DNA from: Bacteroidota bacterium
GTDB lineage: Bacteria > Bacteroidota > Bacteroidia > CAILMK01 > JACPUW01
Direction: 5' to 3'
Assembly: GCA_016192035.1 (NCBI GenBank)
Contig: JACPUW010000004.1
Span: forward strand, 78,213 to 142,212
DNA length: 64,000 nucleotides
The notes below the pieces were generated by a model, which saw only the letters and a program-made list of their open reading frames with translations, was not told where the DNA came from and did no database searches. Shown piece after piece: positions 1 to 10,195 of this stretch; positions within the stretch are counted from its first letter, which is position 1; each line of letters opens with the position of its first letter. The translations under genes were made by a program, and so were the position numbers.

Positions 1-12
1 ATTTTTGGCGTA

Positions 13-20
13 CAAAGGTA
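13..20 (-). promoter_or_regulatory. Bacteroidota-type promoter reading out of the window
   Basis: On the minus strand this is a perfect TAnnTTTG element (TACCTTTG). A TTG lies 17 bases upstream of it (complement of 38-40), which fits the -33/-7 spacing known for Flavobacterium and Bacteroides sigma factors. It overlaps the region just after the stop of the PorV/PorQ-like gene, so it probably drives a minus-strand gene that starts left of the window. Confidence 0.5.
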
Positions 21-29
21 TGCTACGTA

Positions 30-1091
30 CTAAAAACCAAGCAACACGCCCAGGGTATGGATCCCCGTGTACTTGTTGTAGGTATCCCGGTACGAATAGT
101 CTATGCCAAGGGTTTTGCCCTCGCCATAAGGCAATTGGAAAGTAGCCCCAAAAGTGGGGCCACTGGCTACGTTGGTTGACAGTTCCTCATTGAATATCTG
201 CTCTTCATATGCAAAGCCCCCCCTAACAAAAACCATGTTCTTATAGCTGTATTCGGCGCCCAGGCTAATCACGTCGCGGCCAAATGAATTGGCCATAAAA
301 TTTGCGGCCACATTGACCCCGCTACCTGCGCCAAGCACCAGCACCTTGTAACCCACGCCAATATTGAGCACCGAAGGCAGCTCAAAAGGAGCCACCCGTG
401 ATTTCATGGTCCTGGCCGTGGGGTTTAGCACACCGTCTTCGGTTGCCCTTCGGTCCACCCCATCGCCTGAATAGCTCATGGCAGGGCCTACGTTGCGCAG
501 CGAAAAACCCAAGGTGAGCCTTTCATTGATGCTTTGGTACTGAATGCCCGCATCTATGCCCACGCCCATGGCGTTCATGTCGGCTATAGACTCTGAAACC
601 ATGCGAACGGTAATGCCGCCACTGGTTTGCTCAGAAAAGGCATAGGCAAAACTTAGCCCTATGTTGGTGTAAGTGGGTGAAAAAGTGCCCAATGTGCCAT
701 CGGGAAAATCTTCGGTGGTGCGGTAGAATTCGCCCATGTCAAACGACATGATGGAGAATCCCAGCGCTGCGGCATCGCCCAGTTTGGCCTTAAAACCAAA
801 GGAATTGATATTGATACCGGCCCCACCAAACCAATTGGTACGGGTGAATGCAAGTTCGTTGTTGCTGGAGCGCACCAAGCCTGCCACATTTAGCCTGATA
901 GCCTCAATGCCCATGATGCTTGATGAATTTGCCCCTGCCCAGCCAGTGCTGCGGGCCCAGGGATTGATGAGCAAGTGGGTAGCCCCGGCTTCTCCTATCC
1001 GGTCAGGATTTCCGGCCTGGGTGGTGCCCGCCATGAGCAGCAGCCCAAGTATTCTTGTTATGGTCTTTATACGTATCATGCTGTAAATCAT
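30..1091 (-). CDS. PorV/PorQ-like outer-membrane barrel protein
   Basis: A 353-residue protein with a signal peptide (about residues 1-26) followed by alternating short beta-strand segments, ending in an aromatic residue (LLGF) as outer-membrane barrels do. The early stretch around residues 30-75 (GEAGATHLL, then GWAGANSSSI and a LNVAGL segment) is the conserved start of the PorV/PorQ (UPF0164, FadL-like) family. In the T9SS, PorV shuttles cargo to the attachment complex and PorQ works with PorZ; paralogues like this often sit next to a single large cargo gene. It is the last gene of a three-gene minus-strand operon, 18 bp behind the giant T9SS protein. Inference: a dedicated outer-membrane partner of that cargo. 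Family is fairly secure, specific role is not. ATG at residue 5 is an alternative start. Confidence 0.8.
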   Translation of the reverse strand: MIYSMIRIKTITRILGLLLMAGTTQAGNPDRIGEAGATHLLINPWARSTGWAGANSSSIMGIEAIRLNVAGLVRSSNNELAFTRTNWFGGAGININSFGFKAKLGDAAALGFSIMSFDMGEFYRTTEDFPDGTLGTFSPTYTNIGLSFAYAFSEQTSGGITVRMVSESIADMNAMGVGIDAGIQYQSINERLTLGFSLRNVGPAMSYSGDGVDRRATEDGVLNPTARTMKSRVAPFELPSVLNIGVGYKVLVLGAGSGVNVAANFMANSFGRDVISLGAEYSYKNMVFVRGGFAYEEQIFNEELSTNVASGPTFGATFQLPYGEGKTLGIDYSYRDTYNKYTGIHTLGVLLGF

Positions 1092-1109
1092 TAGTGTTGG
1101 TTATTAAAG

Positions 1110-4100
1110 TTAGAAAGTGTCCAAGTCTATGGGTTTCATTACCGCAAAGAACTTCACCGTGGTGCTGGCCCCTATTTTGGGCGCATCTATATGTATGATA
1201 TACACTCCGCTGGAAATGGGCACCTTAGCTTCATTTTTCAAATCCCAAAGCAATTCGGTATTATGGTAACCGGTGCCACTTGAGCCCTTGTTGAAAGTCT
1301 TCACCAATTGTCCATTTACTGTGTAAATCTTAATGGTGCATTCCTCAGGCAAGTTGGTCAATTTAACTAAGTTGTCAATCTGTGATGCCTCGTAATCACT
1401 CTGGGCATAATATGGGTTGGGCACTACCCGCACATTCTTTAGCGCTTCCTTTCCAAAGTCAGCTGAAAACTGGGGGGCTACCGATGCCGTGCTAAAGGTG
1501 TAGTAAGGCATGTTGCCGTTTTGTGGGCTTTCGGTGGTGGCATAGGTCTGGTAAGGACGGTTAACCCGCACGCTAATCCGGGTTTGGGTAGGTACCAAGC
1601 CGTCTTTCCACGACTTGAGGTCATACCCGGTGGCCAACATGGCCGGCATGACCCATGTGGCCGCCGACCAAACCCCACGCAGGCGGTTATCCGTATAGTC
1701 ACCTGAGGCGGGATCCAGGTACTTGGCGTATTGTTCGCAGCCGTCGTAGGTGGTTTCATAATTGCCACCACCCACTTTGAACCTTGATTTACTTCCAATT
1801 ACGTAAATGTAATGCATACCACCGACTATGGCTCCCCCATCGGCTATCACAGAAACGTTGGGATCGGCCAGTTGAGAAGATGGGTTCCAGATCATGTCTT
1901 TGGCATTGTCTTGTTTCAGCAAGGAGTTTTCGCCAATAATGATATTGAGCCTCTCGCCCGACTCCACATCAATGGCGTAACCTGGGAACCAAGAAAATCC
2001 TTTTGAACTGCTGCTATATCTAGGGTTGCCGGATGCATCGGGCTCCAATTCAAGGGAGGCGTGTTGGCGGATTTCAAACTTATTGGCCCCGCCCTCCGTG
2101 CGGTTGGGGTCTTCGCCCATTTCACATACCAACACGCGCGACCATTTGCTGCGGTCAGAGGTGAAAACCAGGTCTATACTCGGCAGGTCATAGAAATTCT
2201 CGCATTCTAGGCCATAACTGGGTGCCTGGCATATGCCAAAGGTAGAGAACCCATTTTGGGCAGTGCTGCGCGATGTGAGCACATAGGGGGCCATCATACC
2301 GTTGGCCACCGTTTTATAGATTCCTTTTTCGTCAAGCAAGCCCATGGATGAGTAGGTAACATCATGGATACCAACCAATGCGGTCCTGTCTTGGTTTAAG
2401 TAAGATCCCGATCTAATCCAATCATAAATAATGGCCAATTCCGTGTTGGTGTTTTCTGACTGGGGCAGGGCTGACAACCACTCCACGGCATCATCTTCAA
2501 ACACCACCTCGCTGCCTATTAGGCCGTTGGTTTGATCACCGGAACTGCCCAGCGGGCCATATTCCATACCGGCTTTTATGGAAAAGCCCCATTCGCTAAT
2601 TACCATCTCGTTGTCGGTATAAAGCCCCCGTTCACCGCGCAGGGTTTCCCTGGTGCCATTGGGGTTGATCTTGGTGAGCACCCATAGCACGGAATCAGCC
2701 TTCTTTCGGCTGTCGTTCAGGTTTTCCGAGGCTTTTGTCAACCGGTTGGTTGCCAAATTCAAGTCATCCAATGCTTCGCGGTATTCCACCCATAGTTGTG
2801 TGGTATCGGCTTTTAGTGCGCTGATTTGATTTTCAAGCAGCACTTTGGCAGCGGCGTTGAGTATGGAATCGGTAGTTGATAGGCTGCCACCCAATCTGGC
2901 CAGTACGCGTGTCAATGAGTCTTCCTTGAATTTGAGCTCGTTCTCCGCCTCGTCCAAATGGGATTTGGCCGTATTTGAAACACCTATTGAAGTATTGTAC
3001 TCCCCTTTTCGGGCGCGCAGTGTTTGCTCTAGGTTGCCTATATCGGCCAATAGTACCTCTCCATCCGTTCCCTCTGCATCCCGATCAATAAACCGGAGTT
3101 CAAAATCGGCAACGGGCACTTTTAGCGGGTCAATGATTTTGATCTCCACCGGACCATGTCCAATTTGATAGGTAGGCGTTTTAAACTCATTGTCAGTGAT
3201 TATCTTAAGTTCACTCTCTTCGGTCAATTTTATAAAAATGCCGCCATTGCCCTTTCCTTCCAAACGGGTAATCTCTGGCCCATCGCCATAGGCAGCTTGA
3301 AGCTTGGTACCGTCATAAAGGATGTCGGTTTGTCGCGGGGTAACAGCTATCTGGGTAAAGCGGCGGCCCGCCAGGTACTGTCGGGGTTCATCGGTGCTGT
3401 TTTCGTCGGCGGCAGCATAGGCCACCAACAAGAAATGGTAGGTTTTGTGGTTGATAAGCTTGGAATTACCTGATGCAAAAGCATCGTCGGTTATGCGAAT
3501 AACATGCTCTATGCCCTCATCGGCACCGTCCACCATTATAGAGGGTATGCTTTCGTCCACTTCGGGGTCATACTCCTTGTTTACCAATCGGCTAATGCCA
3601 TCCTTAAGGTCCACTTGCCAAACCTGCCGGGCAAAATCTGCATTGTACAATTGGTCAGGGGTTACTTGAGATGTGAGCAATTGGAACAGTTGGTAACCCT
3701 GGAAGGCGTATTCTACTTGTCCTCCATCGGTCGATATTTCAGTCTCCAGATAGTTTTCGGTGGCCACGTAATCCTCGCGGCCCATCATGAGCACTACCTC
3801 CCTATCCAATTCTACCGATGCAACAGCAGGAGCATCAGGGCCGTCAAGTAGGTCAAAATTGTTGTTAAAGAGTTTTTGGGCTTTGTCATCGGCCAGCAGC
3901 AAAAGGTCATAAGAACCGGTATTGCCACCGCTAGAAGCCCTGGCCCATACTGCACCTACCGTCACCCTGTTCACAGCACCTGGCCGCAGGGTAAATGGCC
4001 CAGCCGATTGCAGGAATCGCCTGTCGTTGGGTTGGTTGTTGGAGTTCACTTCGTTCCATCCGTTGGCGTCCCGTGGGTCGTCGGGAAACATAAAGTCGGT

Positions 4101-5477
4101 ACACCCTCCGCTGGCGGTGGTGTTGCCATTGCCACCAAAGCTTATGCAGTCGCCATTTTTCCACCTACCTATCAAGTAGTTGTAGAAGTCTGAACGGTTT
4201 TCGCCCCTGGGGTTTCCATAGGGGGTAAAATTGTTGTCGTAATAGACAAACTTGGACATGGCTATATCCTCATTTGGTTCGTCCACCAAGCCGTTGCGGT
4301 TGTTGTCTATGCCATCGCCCTCATATATGGTGGGCATATCGGTATAGCCTTCTGCCCTATACCACCAGTAATAGGTGGTATCCATTTCGTCGGTAAGGCC
4401 GTCGCCATCGTTGTCGCGTCCATCACCGTTTCCTCCCGGAAACACCACTTCCTTGTCGGCCTGGGGCCCTTCAAAAAAGTCCATCCCTACTGATGGAGGG
4501 TTGGAGCCATAGCCAAAGGCACCGTCATCAAAGTTGTCGCCATTATAGCAAATGCCCAAACCCCGCTTAATATCACAACCTACATAGTCATCAAAAGCAT
4601 AGCCAAGGTCGGCATCCACCCACTGGCCAAAATAGGTACTGTCCAGTTGTTTTTGACCGCGGTTAAATATGGTGGTTTCATAAAAGGTCATGTTGTTGAT
4701 TTCGTCGTTGGTAGCAAATCCAAAGGCCATAGTCCTGAACTCTAGGCCGATTTCGGGCGAACCGGTCTCGGTCTTTAGGTTGCCCACGTCGTTATATACA
4801 TACCAAAGGGCCTTGTCGCCCTTTATATCGGGATAGTCACCGGCAGCGGGGTCGTAGCTAGGTCCGCCGCCCACATTCATATACGGGGCCAAGAACCTGG
4901 CTTCGTGTTGGTCAGCACGGCCATTGCCAGGCCACTCCAGTATGTTTTTTGGGATTTCCGACACGCTACCGTTGGCCTCAAATTCTTCTATAAACGCGTC
5001 GATTTCCTCCCTGGTTACTTGAAAGATACGGTCCCAGTTATCGCAGTCCGTATCGTCCACGGCCACCGAAACCGTGTCTATGGGACCAGGCCAAAGGTCA
5101 TTGCCCCCAAACTGTCTATAGGTCTGCGCAGCGGTGTGGATATTGCCATTGTTTAGCCCTCCTATCCATATGGAACCCGCAAACAAGGAGTGCCTCCGGG
5201 GTTCGTTGGAACCATCGGGCACTTTTGGTATCTCGTACTTGGCAGTACCTACCAGGTCCCACCACATATCGCCACCATTGAGAATGCGGGCCCGTACGTT
5301 GTTGATGTCCAGGTCAGCTTGTTTTGATGCGTTGACGCACCTGGCCTTTAGCCTTTTGTTGGAGATTGTTGGGCGCTTTTCTTCACCTGGGAGTTTATCG
5401 GCCAGTGCCGGTACCTGGGCCAGTAAAAGGAGCGAGAGTGTTATAATGGAAAAAACAAGTTTCATGTTCTTATTCAT
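1110..5477 (-). CDS. Giant T9SS-secreted surface protein (type A sorting domain)
   Basis: A 1455-residue secreted protein. Residues 1-27 are a signal peptide. Two Asp/Asn-rich calcium-binding-type loops (DNDGDGLTDE near residue 355 and DNNRNGLVDEP near 390) lie in the N-terminal third. Residues about 810-935 are rich in heptad Leu/Ala/Glu/Lys and should form a long coiled coil, unusual in a beta-rich T9SS cargo. The end (about 1370-1455) begins VRVVPNPYY and contains IYTVNGQLVKTF and SSGVYIIHI, the hallmark of the T9SS type A sorting domain, so the protein should be exported by the Por machinery and anchored or released at the surface. It starts 9 bp after the TonB receptor stop and is followed by the PorV/PorQ-like gene, implying one transcript. 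Function of the body is unknown. Confidence 0.85.
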   Translation of the reverse strand: MNKNMKLVFSIITLSLLLLAQVPALADKLPGEEKRPTISNKRLKARCVNASKQADLDINNVRARILNGGDMWWDLVGTAKYEIPKVPDGSNEPRRHSLFAGSIWIGGLNNGNIHTAAQTYRQFGGNDLWPGPIDTVSVAVDDTDCDNWDRIFQVTREEIDAFIEEFEANGSVSEIPKNILEWPGNGRADQHEARFLAPYMNVGGGPSYDPAAGDYPDIKGDKALWYVYNDVGNLKTETGSPEIGLEFRTMAFGFATNDEINNMTFYETTIFNRGQKQLDSTYFGQWVDADLGYAFDDYVGCDIKRGLGICYNGDNFDDGAFGYGSNPPSVGMDFFEGPQADKEVVFPGGNGDGRDNDGDGLTDEMDTTYYWWYRAEGYTDMPTIYEGDGIDNNRNGLVDEPNEDIAMSKFVYYDNNFTPYGNPRGENRSDFYNYLIGRWKNGDCISFGGNGNTTASGGCTDFMFPDDPRDANGWNEVNSNNQPNDRRFLQSAGPFTLRPGAVNRVTVGAVWARASSGGNTGSYDLLLLADDKAQKLFNNNFDLLDGPDAPAVASVELDREVVLMMGREDYVATENYLETEISTDGGQVEYAFQGYQLFQLLTSQVTPDQLYNADFARQVWQVDLKDGISRLVNKEYDPEVDESIPSIMVDGADEGIEHVIRITDDAFASGNSKLINHKTYHFLLVAYAAADENSTDEPRQYLAGRRFTQIAVTPRQTDILYDGTKLQAAYGDGPEITRLEGKGNGGIFIKLTEESELKIITDNEFKTPTYQIGHGPVEIKIIDPLKVPVADFELRFIDRDAEGTDGEVLLADIGNLEQTLRARKGEYNTSIGVSNTAKSHLDEAENELKFKEDSLTRVLARLGGSLSTTDSILNAAAKVLLENQISALKADTTQLWVEYREALDDLNLATNRLTKASENLNDSRKKADSVLWVLTKINPNGTRETLRGERGLYTDNEMVISEWGFSIKAGMEYGPLGSSGDQTNGLIGSEVVFEDDAVEWLSALPQSENTNTELAIIYDWIRSGSYLNQDRTALVGIHDVTYSSMGLLDEKGIYKTVANGMMAPYVLTSRSTAQNGFSTFGICQAPSYGLECENFYDLPSIDLVFTSDRSKWSRVLVCEMGEDPNRTEGGANKFEIRQHASLELEPDASGNPRYSSSSKGFSWFPGYAIDVESGERLNIIIGENSLLKQDNAKDMIWNPSSQLADPNVSVIADGGAIVGGMHYIYVIGSKSRFKVGGGNYETTYDGCEQYAKYLDPASGDYTDNRLRGVWSAATWVMPAMLATGYDLKSWKDGLVPTQTRISVRVNRPYQTYATTESPQNGNMPYYTFSTASVAPQFSADFGKEALKNVRVVPNPYYAQSDYEASQIDNLVKLTNLPEECTIKIYTVNGQLVKTFNKGSSGTGYHNTELLWDLKNEAKVPISSGVYIIHIDAPKIGASTTVKFFAVMKPIDLDTF

Positions 5478-5486
5478 TTTATTGGT

Positions 5487-8400
5487 TTAGAATGACATAA
5501 CAGCACCCAACCTAATGAGTCTGGGTCTGGTATAGTTACTGGGTTGCTCCATTTTCACCGTGTAGAGGTCTATGTAAGAATTCATGTTGCTGGTACTCAG
5601 CATGGCTTGTTGTCCTTCGGCCGAGCTCAGCCAGCCATCGTCGGTGGGCAGGCCGGTATATCTATACAAACCCACAATGTTCCTGGTATTGAAAATGTTT
5701 TGCGCCCAGACATAGACCGTAATAGCACTTGCCTTGCCGCCCACTTTCAAGCCCGAGAGCTCATCGGTCTTTCCACCTATGGTGAGCGGGAAGGATTTGT
5801 CAATTCGCAAGTCCACGTTGTACAACCACGGATATCGGTTTCCATTGATGGATCCATCTATATTGGATCGCTGCTGTACACCTATGGCCACGGCCTGGGT
5901 CACGTTTTGCTGGCCGGTGTAGGGGGCACCCGACATGGCACTGGCTATCAAATTGATCCCAGCATCGGCAAAAATTTGCTTCCCCTTCTTGCTTACCAAG
6001 CCATTGTAATCTGTACCTCTTTGGTACCTGTAATCTAGCGACAAGACAAAGTTGTGCCTGCGGTCAGAGCCTGTGGGCTGCAAGGTGCGCAGGTTGGGCT
6101 GGCCTGCGTTGATCATGGCAGCCTGGGTGGTGGCACTGGAGCCAGTGGCATTGGCAAACTGTAGGGTATAATTGGCGTCTATGGTCACATTCTTGTTGTT
6201 AGAATACTGACTTGGGCGCAGCACATAGTTGAAAATAAAGCCTTTAACGGTTCCAAAGTCTAAGTTTCCATAGGTTGTGTAGTCTATAGGGTAGGCATAG
6301 CGTCGCGGTACGATTTGGATCATGTCGCGCAGTTCCTTATAGTATGCGTTCACCTTGATGGCCATGTTATCGCCTATGGTTTGCTGGAAGCCCAATTCGT
6401 AGCTAATAGTCTTCTCGGGCATCAAATTGGGGTTGCCAATGGCCGATGTGGACCGGGCAGGCAAGTAGTAGTATGCATCAATGGTAGCCACATTGGCTTC
6501 TTGCGGACGCTGGGTGAGCACATCGTAATTGGCAAAGAACATGGCCCTATCATTAATGGGGAAGGATACCGCCACCCTGGGCATGATATTGATCTGAGGG
6601 CGGTAGTCTTCAAATGAATTCTCGGTAAGGCCTATCTTGCTCTGCTCCTTGCTATCGGCAAAAAATGTGTAAGGGGCTATGGTACCGGTTTGAGATTGTT
6701 GGGCAATCACGCCTGGGTCATTGGTTTCTGAGCCATCGGCCGTGTACCACGTAGTGCCGTTCCTATACCCCACCACCTTGGTAGGAGCGTATGGATCATC
6801 CACATACACCACATAGTCACTGCCTATGTTGCTTGGGGCCACGTGCTCGTTCAACCTGGCATCGTTGGTCAATTCACCTACCGTTTTCACGGGGTACAAG
6901 GAATATTCGTCCTTGAGTACCCATTGGTTGGCATCAAATCGGTCAACCCTTAGGCCCAGGCGCAGGCTCAGGTTTTTGTAGATTACTTCATCCTGTATGT
7001 ATCCGGCCATATAGATAGGATTGTATGGCGCTATAAGCCGCTCAGCTTCATTATCTAAATAATCGTTGATGGAGGGACGTCCCTTTACTTTTTCGCCAAG
7101 GTGGTTATAGCCATAGTAGGCTACCGTGCCGTTCTGCAGCAGGTCATCGGCGCCAAACCACTCTAGTTGGAAGATGGATGGATCGTAGGCATCGGGATTA
7201 ATAAAGGAAAACTTGTTAATGCGGTTGCCATTTACATCTTCGGCTTCCTGTTCCATGAGGTATGCCCTGAAATTCTTGTCAAAATTGGTCTGTTGGCCCT
7301 CATTTAACACTTTGGTAAATTTCACGGTATCCAAGAAAGAACCTTTGGCCTTGTGCAATTCATACCCGTAGAATTCGCCATCGGTGAATACATAAATGGC
7401 ACTGTCCATGGCGGTAGAACCAAACTTGATATGCCGGTTCACCGATTGCCGCATGGTATTCCAGAGTCCTGCTGCATTGATGCCATAGTATCTAGAGGTG
7501 CGCTCTTCATACCTGAATCCCACTTTGATGTTGTGGTTTTTCACGGTGCCGTTTAGGGCAAAGTTGAGGGAAACCTGTTCCTCTTGGGACTTGGCATATG
7601 AGGTATATGGTGTGCCCACGTCATACCAAAGTGAGTAGAGCAAAGGCGGGGTAGTTCCGTTTATTAAACCCCCATTTTGTTGGATTTCACTTAGGTTGAA
7701 TACCCTGTTGTTGCGGAATCCAAAGTACTGTTTGGTGTAGTTGGCAGAGGTAGGGTTGGCGGTGCCAGGGGTAAAGCGAACGGCGGTATCAAAAGGGGTT
7801 TCTTGCTCATAGAGCGCAAAAAGGCTAAAGGCAGAGTCCGTACCCTCATTCAGTTGGCGGAATCCCCATCCATATTTCTGACGATAGATATCGAATTTGC
7901 CCACGTGGCCATAGTTAAATTCATTTTCCTGGTGCCTGGGGTCCCACCTTACGTTTTGAAAAGTGGTGTAGTCTAACTGTATAGAGTACCCAGCATTTTG
8001 AACAGTGGAATTCTCCTCACTTTTAAATGTCTGACGGAGGCGCACATAACCTGCATAGGTTTCATTGGTGAACTCCGAGTTGTTCTCATAGTTGAGCAGG
8101 CTATATGAGTAAATATAGTCATTGCCGGCAAACCGGTTTGCCCTACCGCCCAGGGTCAAAAACAAGTTGTCGTTGATTAGCCAATCCACTTTTCCGTTTA
8201 GGTTGTAGCTGGTACTGGCAGTATTTGGCTTTACCTTCACCTTGGTCATGTCGTCCTTGGTAATGAACTCTGAACGGGACACAAACCCAGATCCAATAGG
8301 TGATGGGCGCAAGGGGTTGTTTTTGATGTCGTTGATCACATCTTCATTTACCTGCCAAATGCCAATGGGCGATGGGTCGGGATCCAAACGATAGTTAAAA

Positions 8401-9233
8401 GTGCCCGACATGAGGTAGCCTACCTTGGCTATGCTGGCACCTGACACGGTGTCAACCACTTTTCGCAGAATAGGACCGGTGGAAAGTAGTTCAACGGTGT
8501 TGTACCCAAATCCATCCAAGCCCTCTGAGGTGATCACCTCAGCCCTGTTAAAAAACACGTTGCTGGGCCGGCGGGTGGTTATGTTCACCACGCCCGAGGT
8601 GGCATCGCCAAATTCGGCAGGGATACCCGACTGATACACTTGGATTTCACCATAGGAAGAAACCGCCACAGCGCCACTACCACGCACCGGCATACCATCT
8701 ATATAGGTAATCACCTGGTTTGAGCGGCCTCCCCTTATGACCGGATCTCCACCGTCAACCGACTGGACACCACCCGTTAAGGCGATAACCCCTGTGGCGC
8801 CACGTACCGGCAGGCGGCCTATCTCTTCGGTGTTCTTTGAAGTAGATCCGCCATAAGACTCCTTAATCAAAGGCTTCTTGTCCTCAACTATGACTTCAGG
8901 CATGATAATGTCATCGGGCACCATCTTAACAAAAATTTCTGTGATGTTACTGGAGTACACCGTAACACGCTGCTTGTGGGTGTTGTAACCCAAATTGGTG
9001 ACTTCAATTAGATAACCCGTGGGCTCCAGGTTGGATATGGTAGCCACTCCTTCTACATCGGTGGCATTGCCCTTAATAAACTGATCGCCGATTTTGACCA
9101 CCACGTTGGCCCCAATGATGGCCTCTCCTTTCTCATCGGCCACATTGACCTTGATGGTACCCGATGTGACTTGCCCCAAGGCGGGGAAGGCGCATACGAC
9201 AATCATTATCAGTGTTTTGTAAATGTGTTTCAT
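5487..9233 (-). CDS. TonB-dependent receptor with carboxypeptidase-regulatory-like domain
   Basis: A 1248-residue outer-membrane transporter. Signal peptide at residues 1-20; a CarboxypepD_reg-like beta sandwich at about 22-110 (GTIKVNV then GEAIIGANVVV); plug domain at about 125-240 with VIRGGRSNQV, YIDGMPVRG and GVVNITTRRPS; the rest is the 22-strand barrel, ending in an aromatic Phe (AVMSF). It imports a large or scarce substrate using TonB-ExbBD energy. The partner gene is not a recognisable SusD lipoprotein, so this is not a classic polysaccharide-utilisation SusCD pair; the genes behind it encode a giant T9SS protein and a PorV-like barrel. First gene of the operon; no perfect TAnnTTTG element was found in the 194 bp upstream. 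Substrate unknown. Confidence 0.9.
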   Translation of the reverse strand: MKHIYKTLIMIVVCAFPALGQVTSGTIKVNVADEKGEAIIGANVVVKIGDQFIKGNATDVEGVATISNLEPTGYLIEVTNLGYNTHKQRVTVYSSNITEIFVKMVPDDIIMPEVIVEDKKPLIKESYGGSTSKNTEEIGRLPVRGATGVIALTGGVQSVDGGDPVIRGGRSNQVITYIDGMPVRGSGAVAVSSYGEIQVYQSGIPAEFGDATSGVVNITTRRPSNVFFNRAEVITSEGLDGFGYNTVELLSTGPILRKVVDTVSGASIAKVGYLMSGTFNYRLDPDPSPIGIWQVNEDVINDIKNNPLRPSPIGSGFVSRSEFITKDDMTKVKVKPNTASTSYNLNGKVDWLINDNLFLTLGGRANRFAGNDYIYSYSLLNYENNSEFTNETYAGYVRLRQTFKSEENSTVQNAGYSIQLDYTTFQNVRWDPRHQENEFNYGHVGKFDIYRQKYGWGFRQLNEGTDSAFSLFALYEQETPFDTAVRFTPGTANPTSANYTKQYFGFRNNRVFNLSEIQQNGGLINGTTPPLLYSLWYDVGTPYTSYAKSQEEQVSLNFALNGTVKNHNIKVGFRYEERTSRYYGINAAGLWNTMRQSVNRHIKFGSTAMDSAIYVFTDGEFYGYELHKAKGSFLDTVKFTKVLNEGQQTNFDKNFRAYLMEQEAEDVNGNRINKFSFINPDAYDPSIFQLEWFGADDLLQNGTVAYYGYNHLGEKVKGRPSINDYLDNEAERLIAPYNPIYMAGYIQDEVIYKNLSLRLGLRVDRFDANQWVLKDEYSLYPVKTVGELTNDARLNEHVAPSNIGSDYVVYVDDPYAPTKVVGYRNGTTWYTADGSETNDPGVIAQQSQTGTIAPYTFFADSKEQSKIGLTENSFEDYRPQINIMPRVAVSFPINDRAMFFANYDVLTQRPQEANVATIDAYYYLPARSTSAIGNPNLMPEKTISYELGFQQTIGDNMAIKVNAYYKELRDMIQIVPRRYAYPIDYTTYGNLDFGTVKGFIFNYVLRPSQYSNNKNVTIDANYTLQFANATGSSATTQAAMINAGQPNLRTLQPTGSDRRHNFVLSLDYRYQRGTDYNGLVSKKGKQIFADAGINLIASAMSGAPYTGQQNVTQAVAIGVQQRSNIDGSINGNRYPWLYNVDLRIDKSFPLTIGGKTDELSGLKVGGKASAITVYVWAQNIFNTRNIVGLYRYTGLPTDDGWLSSAEGQQAMLSTSNMNSYIDLYTVKMEQPSNYTRPRLIRLGAVMSF

Positions 9234-9427
9234 ACGAACTTTTCGTCGTTAAGTTTTCAAAAATGGAACATTTTGGTCATATTGACTTCATCAATCTGAC
9301 ATTTCGGGTGGTAGCCTTGCGGCCATGGATGTACATCAAACAATGCTGGTGCAAGGTAATCCTAAGACTGTCACGGCATGTATGTCATTACATAGCTGTC
9401 GCAAAAGTTTCATACTTGGATTATTGG

Positions 9428-10171
9428 TTATGCCTTGTTAAGTGCCGACATGAAATCGTCCTTCTTGCGCTTAGAAACATACACGGTCTGGCCGTCGCTC
9501 ATTACCACATATCCCCCATCACCCCTTACGTACTTAGCTACTTCGTTTAGGTTTACCAAGTGACTGTGGTGTACCCGTACAAACTGGTAGGGCGAGAGCA
9601 GCTCCTCATATTCCTTGATTTTTTTGCTAACCAGGATCTTTTTATGCTCCTTGAAAAAGAAATGGGTATAGCTCCCATCGGCTTCGCACCGGATTATATC
9701 GCTCACATTGACAAAAGTGAGCCCATCAGAACTGGGCAGGGCAATCTTGTGCTTGCCTCCACCGGCTTGGATGTTTTGGAGCAGGATTTCAAAGTTCCTT
9801 CCGTGCTGCTGGGCGGCCAACCGCTCCCTGGCTTTGGCCACGGCCTTGGTCAATTCTGCTGGGTCAATAGGCTTTAGCAGGTAATCCACCGCGCTCATTT
9901 TAAGTGCCCTTAGGGCATAATTCTCAAATGCCGTGGTAAAAATGACATGGAACTGGTTGTTGCCTGCCTTTTCCAGTAGGTCAAACCCGGTACCGTCTTG
10001 CAACTCAATGTCAAGGAACAACAAATTGGGCTTGTGTACCCCTATGGCGTCCAGTCCATCGGTTACCCCTTCGGCATGTGCCAGTACTTCTACCTCGGCG
10101 CAGTACTCCTGCACCAGTGCGGCCAGCGATTCGCGGCTGCGCTTTTCGTCGTCAATGATAACTGCCTTCAT
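9428..10171 (-). CDS. LytTR-family response regulator
   Basis: A 247-residue two-domain regulator. Receiver domain at residues 1-115: acidic pair D7/D8, phosphoacceptor D54 in LLFLDIE, switch Thr in FTTAFE and conserved K100 in LLKPID. The C-terminal part (about 140-245) is a LytTR DNA-binding domain (IRCEADGSYTHF, ILVSKKIKEYEELL, FVRVHHSHLVNL), which binds direct repeats in promoters as a dimer. It lies 24 bp behind the histidine kinase gene, so kinase and regulator are co-transcribed and are very likely cognate. Targets are not identifiable here; the downstream TonB receptor operon is on the same strand but separated by 194 bp and could be one. Confidence 0.95.
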   Translation of the reverse strand: MKAVIIDDEKRSRESLAALVQEYCAEVEVLAHAEGVTDGLDAIGVHKPNLLFLDIELQDGTGFDLLEKAGNNQFHVIFTTAFENYALRALKMSAVDYLLKPIDPAELTKAVAKARERLAAQQHGRNFEILLQNIQAGGGKHKIALPSSDGLTFVNVSDIIRCEADGSYTHFFFKEHKKILVSKKIKEYEELLSPYQFVRVHHSHLVNLNEVAKYVRGDGGYVVMSDGQTVYVSKRKKDDFMSALNKA

Positions 10172-10195
10172 GGTTTCAATTGTTTAATACGTGAT

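Noticed and set aside
5487..9233. SusC-type receptor of a polysaccharide-utilisation locus
   Set aside because: No SusD-like lipoprotein and no glycoside hydrolase beside it.
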